Source: a virus
Direction: 5' to 3' (one strand)
DNA: 24,419 nucleotides
Virus record (IMG/VR): IMGVR_UViG_3300009127_000179
Coordinates: 1-24,419 of that record
Below are positions 13,432-19,673 of this stretch, one piece after another. The notes below the pieces were generated by a model. The model had not been told where the DNA came from. It ran no database searches and saw only the letters and a program-made list of their open reading frames with translations. Both the position numbers and the translations under genes were made by a program. Position 1 is the first letter of the stretch, and every line of letters begins with the position of its first letter.

Positions 13432-13883
13432 GTATCTCAACTGTCACAGGGGCTTGCGCCACAATTCAAGCTGACATCACAGGTGTCAGCAAAGCATTTG
13501 AGTTTAGCAATACGCCAGATTCACTCAAAACGGCGACGTTGCCTTGCTTCACGAACTTTCCAGGAGCAGCAACGTATGCAGGCGATGGCACGCAGCAAGC
13601 AACTGAAACACGCACTTATCAGATCATCCTCTGGATCGCGCCAGTCAATCGGCCAGCGGACGCGGCGCGACATGCCGAGGAAATTGAGGGCTACATCAAC
13701 TTGGTACGCAATGCTTTTCTGGACAGGCCAGGATTGGGTGGGCTGGCCTATGTGAGAAGTTCCACGCTGACAGGGGATGGCGGGCCAGTGGTACAGGCGT
13801 ATGCTGGCATTGATTATCTATCCATCGTATTCAATTTGGAAGTAACAGAGATTGCAGAGGTGACCTATGCAGACAATAACTGA
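13428..13883 (+). CDS. tail terminator/tail completion-like protein
   Basis: GTG 13428 overlaps the connector stop (GTGA). The 151-residue product has an alpha/beta pattern. Central strands (ATETRTYQIILWIAPVNR) are followed by a helix (DAARHAEEIEGYINLVRNAF) and more strands (AYAGIDYLSIVFNLEVTEI). That is the layout of tail-terminator proteins such as lambda gpU or SPP1 gp17, which cap the tail tube. Position directly after the connector and before the tube gene agrees. Sequence similarity alone is weak, so this rests on pattern and context. Confidence 0.5.
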   Translation: MSISTVTGACATIQADITGVSKAFEFSNTPDSLKTATLPCFTNFPGAATYAGDGTQQATETRTYQIILWIAPVNRPADAARHAEEIEGYINLVRNAFLDRPGLGGLAYVRSSTLTGDGGPVVQAYAGIDYLSIVFNLEVTEIAEVTYADNN

Positions 13884-14127
13884 GATTCCGTGCTCTGAAT
13901 GTGGAACAGTTCTGAGAATGGAGCCACACGGTGAAGGGCGCGTGAGGGGGATTTGTACTAATGTGGCTTGCCCCTACTGTGGGCGGGCGGTTGTTGAGTT
14001 TAATTTGCCACCCGTGCCTCCTGTTGAAAAGAAAGAAACTAGGGCAAGGAAAAAGACCAGAGTTGATACTGCGCAGCTATATCCATCCGAGAGGCTATCA
14101 GGGGCAGGGGAAGAAGAAGGAAAGTGA
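13867..14127 (+). CDS. zinc-ribbon protein (86 aa)
   Basis: Overlaps the preceding gene by 17 nt; GAGGTGACCT lies before ATG 13867. CSECG (C9, C12) and CPYCG (C35, C38) form a zinc ribbon in the first 45 residues. A proline-rich linker (PPVPPVEKKE), a basic patch (RARKKTR) and a short acidic tail complete it. Such proteins may bind nucleic acid or act in assembly. It is coupled to the following methyltransferase gene by a GTGA overlap, and I cannot say more about its role. Confidence 0.62.
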   Translation: MQTITEIPCSECGTVLRMEPHGEGRVRGICTNVACPYCGRAVVEFNLPPVPPVEKKETRARKKTRVDTAQLYPSERLSGAGEEEGK

Positions 14128-14777
14128 AGTCTGCTGGATACTACCAGATGGTTCGGCCCTATATACTGGAATTGATACCAAGAACGGCGCAGCACATTCT
14201 TGATGTAGGTTGCGCCGCAGGGACGCTGGGTCGCGCCATCAAGGAGCGACAGAATTGCAAAGTTGCTGGCGTTGAGATTGTGCCAGAGCAGGCTGAAAAG
14301 GCAAGGGAAGTATTGGATACCGTGTTTGTTGGTGATGTAGCCAAGCTGGCCCTTACGCTGCTGGAGAATTATTACGATTGCATCATCTTGGCTGATGTGC
14401 TAGAGCATTTACCAGACCCAAAGAGTGTGCTTAAAATGCTGCAACTGTCTTTGATTGCGAGCGGCGTTATGGTCATTAGTATTCCCAATATACGGTATTG
14501 GCCTGTGGTGCGTGGCTTGATAGAGGGGCACTGGGACTATGTAGAGGCTGGGCACTTGGACAACACGCATCTGCGCTTTTTCACGCGGGAGAGTTTTGAG
14601 CGGTTGTTATGCGAGGTAGGATTGCGACCAGTGCGTCGGGGAACTACCCACATTCAGGGAGATGCTGCAATACCGCAAGCAATCATCGCTGCCCTTGCCG
14701 CTGCTGGTTTGAATGTGGAGACATTGCGTGAAGAGGCGCAAGTTTATCAATATCTTTATGTAGTTCAACAGACTTAA
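14124..14777 (+). CDS. SAM-dependent class I methyltransferase (217 aa)
   Basis: GTG 14124 overlaps the previous stop (GTGA). Motif I is ILDVGCAAGTLG (residues 25-36). The acidic end of strand 2 is in VAGVEIVPEQAEKA, and motif IV is in CIILADVLEHLPDP. SIPNIRYWPVVRGLIEGHW follows. This is the Methyltransf_11/23 arrangement of small-molecule and sugar methyltransferases seen in glycan clusters. The segment GHLDNTHLRFFTRESFERLL is frequent in methyltransferases paired with glycosyltransferases. Its neighbour is an 882-residue glycosyltransferase fusion, so methylation of a sugar chain or lipid-linked glycan is the likely role. Confidence 0.82.
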   Translation: MKSAGYYQMVRPYILELIPRTAQHILDVGCAAGTLGRAIKERQNCKVAGVEIVPEQAEKAREVLDTVFVGDVAKLALTLLENYYDCIILADVLEHLPDPKSVLKMLQLSLIASGVMVISIPNIRYWPVVRGLIEGHWDYVEAGHLDNTHLRFFTRESFERLLCEVGLRPVRRGTTHIQGDAAIPQAIIAALAAAGLNVETLREEAQVYQYLYVVQQT

Positions 14778-14793
14778 GGAGACTATAAGGAAT

Positions 14794-17442
14794 ATGCATC
14801 AGTCGTGTTTAGTTTTTGGAAAAGCGCATCTGATAAAAAGCGACATTGAGGATGCCGCAGTCCTTGAGGTGGGGGCGCGCAATGTCAATGGTTCACTGCG
14901 CAGCTATGTGGAATCACAGAAACCTGCCAGTTATGTTGGCACGGATATTATGCATGGACGGGATGTTGACATCATCTGTGATGCTGTAGATTTGGTAGAA
15001 CGGTTTGGCGCAGAGAGTTTTGATGTAATGATTTGTACATCAACACTGGAGCACATTGAAAACTGGAAGGGGGCAGTTAGCAACCTTAAGCGCGTCCTGA
15101 AACCTGGCGGCATCTTGCTGTTGACTACGCAATCACCAGGGTTTCCATATCACAATCCGCCTGACTACTGGCGCTTTACCGTTGCTGATATGCGTGCTAT
15201 TTTTGCCGATCTTGACATTGAGACACTGAAGCCAGACCCGCAAGTGCCTGGCGTGTTCATCAAAGCACGGAGACCAAGGGACTTTACAGAGCGTGATTTG
15301 GATTTGTTTGATTACCGTGTGCGGGAGGTAGAAAAGCCTGAATTAACGTCTATTATTATTCCAGTTCATAATTTGCGGGATATGACGGCGCAATGCCTAG
15401 ATAGCATTGCTCGCTGTACCTATATGCCGTATGAGATCATTCTCGTAGATAATGGCTCAACGGATGAAATGCCTGAGCACCTGCTTCATACTGAACAGTA
15501 TCCGTTGCTCATTCTTGCGAATGACGAAAACCAGAGCTATGCCGCTGCCTGTAATCAGGGATTGGAACAGGCGCAGGGAGCATATATTGTCTTTCTTAAC
15601 AATGATACTGTTGTTACAGATCAATGGCTAATGCGCATGCTGGCAGTCTTCCGCCGCAACCCCGATGTGGGCATTGTGGGACCAATGTCAAATTGTGCAA
15701 TGGCAGCTCAATTGATTGAGGACATACCTTACAAAGAAGACTTAATCGAACTGCCTGCATTCGCAGCACAGCATTATGCTGAGAACATGTCATTGAGTGC
15801 TGAGGTTCCCTTTCTGGTAGGCTTCTGTCTGTTGGTGAAGCGCAATGTGATAGATGAAGTTGGTAACTTTGATGAGGCATTTTCAAATGCCTATGAGGAA
15901 ATAGACTTTTGCTACCGTGCGCGGGGAGCGGGTTATAAATGTCATATAGCCGAAGATGCATTTATTCATCACTGGGGCAGTGCCACATTCAGACTCTTGG
16001 GCAGCAAAGAGGATTATCGGGCTAACATTGATGTCCATCAAGAGTTATTTGAGGAAAGGTGGGGAAATTGGGGAAATGAGCCGCCGATGTTGATTGAACC
16101 ACTCTGCCTGCAAGAGGCGCCAGTTGATAAAGCGCCTGAGTATCTCATCACTGGCACGGGGCGCTGTGGTTCCCGCTTCATGGCAAAGGTTTTTGCCAGC
16201 GCGGGTGTCCCCTGTGGACATGAGGCAATTTTCTCAGTGGGGGGACTAGAAGAGGCATACGGGCGAGTAAAAGGCACACCAGCAGAATCAAGCTGGATGG
16301 CTGCGCCATACTTGGATGATCCATTGCTAAAAGATGCTACTATTGTTCATCTGGTGCGTCATCCCAAACATGTAATTCAATCATGGAAGCTCTTTGCAGA
16401 TGATACACAATCAGCGAATCAGGAGTATGCCGATCTCGCTTATCGCACCATGCCAACTTTGCGGGAGTATGACAATCCATTTGATCGCGCCGCTATGTTT
16501 TACGTGCGATGGAATCAGATGATTGAGAAGTTAGCTGGTGATCGGCTGACTCGCTGGCGGGTTGAGGATGATCCGCAGGGGCTTATGGATGAGTTGGGAA
16601 TAGACACACAAGAGCGCAGGCTCTACGCTAATGTGCGAGAACACACGTATGCATCGGCGGGGCCGCTGGTGAGGTTTGAGCTTGATAAGGTGTCTAATCC
16701 TGAGATACGAACTGAGTTGCTTGAGATGTGTGACCGATATGGATATGACTTTGACGATCCGCCTTTGCCGCCGCCACAGGTCTATTGGGCTGTGCTGGTG
16801 GAGCGCGTCATTCACAATCACGCCTTGACTGGCCTGCTTGATGTAGCAATGGCTGCTGGTGCACTTGGTTATCTGCGTATCGGCACACTGTATAGCCGCA
16901 CGGACGCAGTGCGTAATTTGATTGTGCGGATGTTCCGTCAACTATCGCGCAATCCAGACGATACAATTGTGATGTTAGACTGTGACCATGTGCATCCGCC
17001 AGATATCGTTGAACGCCTGGCGGCACGCAAGGAAGGAGTGGTGGCTGCGCTGGCCTTCCGTCGTGGACCAAATTTTGAGCCAATGTTTTTCATACGCCAC
17101 GAAGATGGGCGTTTACTGAAACCTGCAACTTTTGAGCGCAAGGTCTATGAATGTGATGCCGTAGGCCATGCTGCCATCGCTATCAAGCGGTGGGTTTTTG
17201 ATGAGATACAAGAGAAACAAGACGCCAACTACTTTTGGCGTTATACCTATACTGACACCGATTGGAGCAGCAGTGAAGACATGCATTTTTGTAAACTGTG
17301 TGAAGATAGCGGTATCAAGGTGCATTGTGATTGCTCACTAGAGACGCCACACCTGCGAATGGAGCACGTTGACAGCAGCGTATGGTTCAAGCATCGAGGT
17401 GCTCATCCAGAGTTGATGAGAGAGATAGTTTCAGAATCATAG
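14794..17442 (+). CDS. four-domain glycan enzyme: methyltransferase, GT2, sulfotransferase, GT-A glycosyltransferase
   Basis: Domain 1 (about 1-160) is a SAM methyltransferase: VLEVGARN (23-30), DVMICTSTLEHIENW, and LKPGGILLLTTQSP. Domain 2 (about 184-430) is a family 2 glycosyltransferase: TSIIIPVHN, IILVDNGSTDE, FLNNDTVV (metal site near N269-D271), and NAYEEIDFCYRA. Domain 3 (about 448-655) is a sulfotransferase: GTGRCGSRFM (454-463) is the 5'-phosphosulfate loop, and VHLVRHPKHVIQSW supplies Arg522 and Ser530 of the 3'-phosphate site, eight residues apart as expected. Domain 4 (about 660-870) is a GT-A glycosyltransferase with VMLDCDHVHPP (729-732 DxD) and SSSEDMHFC. One polypeptide could add, methylate and sulfate sugars. 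It lies among tail genes, so virion or cell-surface glycans are likely targets. Confidence 0.8.
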   Translation: MHQSCLVFGKAHLIKSDIEDAAVLEVGARNVNGSLRSYVESQKPASYVGTDIMHGRDVDIICDAVDLVERFGAESFDVMICTSTLEHIENWKGAVSNLKRVLKPGGILLLTTQSPGFPYHNPPDYWRFTVADMRAIFADLDIETLKPDPQVPGVFIKARRPRDFTERDLDLFDYRVREVEKPELTSIIIPVHNLRDMTAQCLDSIARCTYMPYEIILVDNGSTDEMPEHLLHTEQYPLLILANDENQSYAAACNQGLEQAQGAYIVFLNNDTVVTDQWLMRMLAVFRRNPDVGIVGPMSNCAMAAQLIEDIPYKEDLIELPAFAAQHYAENMSLSAEVPFLVGFCLLVKRNVIDEVGNFDEAFSNAYEEIDFCYRARGAGYKCHIAEDAFIHHWGSATFRLLGSKEDYRANIDVHQELFEERWGNWGNEPPMLIEPLCLQEAPVDKAPEYLITGTGRCGSRFMAKVFASAGVPCGHEAIFSVGGLEEAYGRVKGTPAESSWMAAPYLDDPLLKDATIVHLVRHPKHVIQSWKLFADDTQSANQEYADLAYRTMPTLREYDNPFDRAAMFYVRWNQMIEKLAGDRLTRWRVEDDPQGLMDELGIDTQERRLYANVREHTYASAGPLVRFELDKVSNPEIRTELLEMCDRYGYDFDDPPLPPPQVYWAVLVERVIHNHALTGLLDVAMAAGALGYLRIGTLYSRTDAVRNLIVRMFRQLSRNPDDTIVMLDCDHVHPPDIVERLAARKEGVVAALAFRRGPNFEPMFFIRHEDGRLLKPATFERKVYECDAVGHAAIAIKRWVFDEIQEKQDANYFWRYTYTDTDWSSSEDMHFCKLCEDSGIKVHCDCSLETPHLRMEHVDSSVWFKHRGAHPELMREIVSES

Positions 17443-17452
17443 GAGGTTTGAT

Positions 17453-18292
17453 ATGGCAGCGACACCAGAAGAAATCAGAAGTGGGGTAGGACTACGACAT
17501 GTCCAAGTATTGGCGCTGAATGCTACGGGGTATCCAGCGGGGACGCAACAGACCACGGCCTATCAGGGCGTGACGGTCTCAGGAGCTGTGTCATTTGGAC
17601 TGGAAGACCCAGAGCCGCAGCAGATTGTCCATCGAGGTGATGACCGCGTTTTTGCGCTGGATGTTCTACCACCGACTGAGCCAATCAGCGGCGAACTGAC
17701 AGTAAGCAAAACCAATGATGACATTGATGCCGTGCTCACGGATGATAATATTGTCACTATCGGCCAAACTAAGTTCTTTGGTCTTGGCACAGACAACCGA
17801 GGCGATGAAAATCAGGTCTGCGTGCTGGCATTTCAGCAGAGTGTAGATACTGACCCAGCCAGCACCGATTTTGGCGCACGTCGTTGGGGTTCACGCTTAA
17901 TTCCAAAGTGCTATGTTATCCCCCGCGCCACAGGGTTTGAGCAGGACACGCCCACAAATCGAGGTTACACTGTGCGTCCCCTGTTCGTCAAAAAATACCC
18001 GTGGGGCGAGGCGTTCACCACCGGCACTGAAGGCTTTGAACAGGGTCAAATGCTTCGTGGGATAAGCCAATACAAGCCGAAGATTATCGCGTTTGCAGGT
18101 GGCAGCAATGCTGCTGAAGTCCGTACCAATTTCCCGTCTGGTTTTCCAGCGGCCACAACGGACAAAATCAAGTGCTGGATTGATGGGACCGTGAGCACGG
18201 CAGAGAGCATTGAGACATCTGGTATGACGTGGACGACCGCTGCTGGCGCAACCACTGGCGCGATGCTGGTTGTGTTCTACGAATATGAATGA
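17453..18292 (+). CDS. major tail tube protein
   Basis: TAGGAGGTTTGAT precedes ATG 17453. The 279-residue product is beta-rich with few cysteines. It has recurring glycine/threonine turns (GYPAGTQQTTAYQGVTVSG) and a long central region, ending in a beta domain (AATTDKIKCWIDGTVSTAES) and a C-terminal MLVVFYEYE strand. It is immediately followed by the overlapping tail-assembly chaperone pair and then the tape measure, the order tube-chaperones-tape measure of nearly all siphoviruses. The call rests mainly on that order. Confidence 0.72.
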   Translation: MAATPEEIRSGVGLRHVQVLALNATGYPAGTQQTTAYQGVTVSGAVSFGLEDPEPQQIVHRGDDRVFALDVLPPTEPISGELTVSKTNDDIDAVLTDDNIVTIGQTKFFGLGTDNRGDENQVCVLAFQQSVDTDPASTDFGARRWGSRLIPKCYVIPRATGFEQDTPTNRGYTVRPLFVKKYPWGEAFTTGTEGFEQGQMLRGISQYKPKIIAFAGGSNAAEVRTNFPSGFPAATTDKIKCWIDGTVSTAESIETSGMTWTTAAGATTGAMLVVFYEYE

Positions 18293-18302
18293 AGGGAGCT
18301 AG

Positions 18303-18740
18303 ATGCCTGAGCGCATAACATTCAGCGGGGGGCAGACTGAAAATGTTTACTGTGTGCCCCAGTTTATGCTTGCCGATTTGGAGAAGTTGCCTGAATATCA
18401 AGAAACGCTGGACGATTCTCCAGAAGTGGCAGAGGCCAAAAAAGAGGCATTAGCAGAGGCCAAAGAGCGGGCGGGGCTTCTGGATGCATTCAGAGACACA
18501 AAAGTGCCAAAAAAGTGGCAATTTCCCAAATCGGCGGAAGCTGAAGGGCTGAAACCAACGCCTGGCGACCGTGGGCGGATGTATGACTATATCCGGCACG
18601 GCCTACTTGTCACATCAAGGGACATACAGACTGCCCAAGCCGCGATGTGGGGACTGACAAACGAGGAGGTTAAGGCCGCCGAGGCCACGTTTTGCGCTCG
18701 CCGTCGCTGTGTTTTCCGGCGAAGAAAAGCCATTACCTGA
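18303..18740 (+). CDS. tail assembly chaperone, upstream frame
   Basis: GGGAG precedes ATG 18303. The product is helical and charged (EVAEAKKEALAEAKERAGLLDAF). It has a conserved-looking core DRGRMYDYIRHGLLVTSRDIQ and then ATFCARRRCVFRRRKAIT. That arginine-heavy tail is unlike the rest and suggests the main functional reading leaves this frame near 18690. Position between tube and tape measure genes and the overlapping second frame fit the lambda G/GT-type chaperones, which bind the tape measure during tail assembly. Confidence 0.72.
   Translation: MPERITFSGGQTENVYCVPQFMLADLEKLPEYQETLDDSPEVAEAKKEALAEAKERAGLLDAFRDTKVPKKWQFPKSAEAEGLKPTPGDRGRMYDYIRHGLLVTSRDIQTAQAAMWGLTNEEVKAAEATFCARRRCVFRRRKAIT
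18687..18696 (+). other. candidate +1 ribosomal frameshift site
   Basis: Zero-frame codons read ACG TTT TGC GCT. Slipping forward one base on TTTT keeps TTT paired and continues GCG CTC GCC. This leaves the arginine-rich zero-frame tail and enters the frame that encodes the conserved-looking extension. Phages SPP1 and PSA use +1 shifts in structural genes; this exact site is inferred. Confidence 0.5.
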
Positions 18741-18948
18741 GCCACCAGAGAGTGAAGAGGAAGCTGCGCTTCCTAAAATTCGCGTTTCAATGGCGCATGA
18801 AGAGATGGGGGCCGCGCTGGCCTATGGCATAACACCAGAGGCTTGGTATGAGATGCCAAGATGGAGCAGGTGTGCGGCTGTGGCATATTTGCGGTGTCAG
18901 AGAAAAATCTCACGGTGGCGAGAGATTTGGAGCAAAACAGAAAAGTAA
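18691..18948 (+). CDS. tail assembly chaperone extension, +1 frame (G/GT-type)
   Basis: Downstream half expressed by probable +1 frameshift: after ...EVKAAEATF the +1 frame continues ALAVAVFSGEEKPLPEPPES. It then gives IRVSMAHEEMGAALAYGITPEAWYEMPRW and a basic end. The only start candidate of its own is GTG 18709, which has no ribosome binding site. The +1 frame is open from 18658. The fused product would be about 214 residues, a normal size for G-T style proteins. A separately initiated protein is less likely. Confidence 0.65.
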   Translation, partial: FALAVAVFSGEEKPLPEPPESEEEAALPKIRVSMAHEEMGAALAYGITPEAWYEMPRWSRCAAVAYLRCQRKISRWREIWSKTEK

Positions 18949-18971
18949 TCTCACTGGTGCTGTGATGGATG

Positions 18972-19490
18972 TCAAATATGCTTCCAAGAGTTGCGATTGA
19001 GAATGGAGCCAATATTGCGCTTGCAAACATTGAACATTTTGGCAAGCTGCTTGTGGGTGTACTTACCTGTGGTATAGAGACGTCTAATCTCTTTGACCTG
19101 CTGCCGAGTCAGCTTTGCTCCTCCGCCTTTTTCGCCCCTTGGTCCTTTCCATTGGCGTCCCAATGTATCATAAGAATGTTTCATGTTTTCAGAGAGTGTG
19201 ACCCATTCCAGATTGCTTGGTCTATTGTCTCTCTTTTTGCCGTTCTTATGATTGACACACAAACCCTCTGGGCGTGCCCCGATAAATGCTTCAGCTACAA
19301 GCATGTGAATGCGCCTGGTTTGACACCAACTATTTCGGCACAGGATAACGTGAAGATAATCTTTATCTTGCGCTGGCTTCAAAATGTGACCAGCCCTTGC
19401 GCCTCTTCCTGGCTTGATTCTCTTCACTCGCCCTTCATTACTGACTTGATACCATCCTTCATAGCCAATCACGTCACGCCACTCTTCCAT
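18972..19490 (-). CDS. NUMOD4-HNH homing endonuclease, antisense (172 aa)
   Basis: ATG 19490 is chosen from two adjacent ATGs (19493, 19490) for its 7-nt spacing from GAGG. The N-terminus EEWRDVIGYEGWYQVSNEGRV is a NUMOD4 module. Next is an HNH_3 core, IHMLVAEAFIG, VNHKNGKKRDNRPSNLEWVT and LSENMKHSY. The C-terminal helix-turn-helix (AKLTRQQVKEIRRLYTTG, then KQLAKMFNVCKRNIGSILN) reads target DNA. Such free-standing enzymes nick or cut DNA and spread by repair-based homing. It lies opposite to all its neighbours between the chaperone and tape measure genes, a common insertion spot. Its own promoter and a structured leader lie upstream. Confidence 0.88.
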   Translation of the reverse strand: MEEWRDVIGYEGWYQVSNEGRVKRIKPGRGARAGHILKPAQDKDYLHVILCRNSWCQTRRIHMLVAEAFIGARPEGLCVNHKNGKKRDNRPSNLEWVTLSENMKHSYDTLGRQWKGPRGEKGGGAKLTRQQVKEIRRLYTTGKYTHKQLAKMFNVCKRNIGSILNRNSWKHI

Positions 19491-19634
19491 CATTTCACCT
19501 CTTGGATAAACGAGCAATGCCCTGCATACTTGCTAATGGTTCAACTCGCTAAGGGTTGCAATCCATCAAACAAGCACGCAGGGCATTGCCCGCAAATATC
19601 TTTTATGGATGTAAAAGGATTGCAGCCCCTTAGC
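19491..19634 (-). ncRNA. structured leader RNA with pseudoknot topology upstream of HNH gene
   Basis: On the - strand the transcript would start near 19634. Helix A pairs 19634-19617 with 19564-19548: 8 bp, a 2x1 internal loop, then 8 bp. Helix B pairs 19589-19571 with 19532-19514: 19 bp, perfect when two G-U pairs are allowed. Both wobbles are G-U on the - strand but A-C on the + strand, which points to a - strand RNA. Helices A and B interleave (A, B, A', B'), so they form a pseudoknot or are mutually exclusive. A small hairpin (UUUUA...UAAAA) lies inside. The leader ends about 10 nt before the HNH ribosome binding site. No known RNA family is assigned. Confidence 0.55.
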
Positions 19635-19640
19635 AACTTT

Positions 19641-19669
19641 ATTATATCACGTTCTGTCGTGGGGGTCAA
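19641..19669 (-). promoter_or_regulatory. leftward promoter of the HNH gene
   Basis: On the - strand TTGACC (19669-19664), 17-bp spacer, TATAAT (19646-19641): one base off consensus. It ends 5 bp before the tape measure start codon and fires away from it. It explains independent expression of the antisense endonuclease and its leader. Confidence 0.75.
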
Positions 19670-19673
19670 CTAG

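Noticed and set aside
18972-19490. IscB or Cas9-like nuclease
   Set aside because: Only 172 residues, with NUMOD4, HNH and HTH modules and no RuvC motifs or bridge helix; it is a homing endonuclease.
18969-19673. Long + strand frame (234 codons) opposite the HNH gene
   Set aside because: The NUMOD4-HNH motifs are on the - strand, and this frame has no family features or ribosome binding site.
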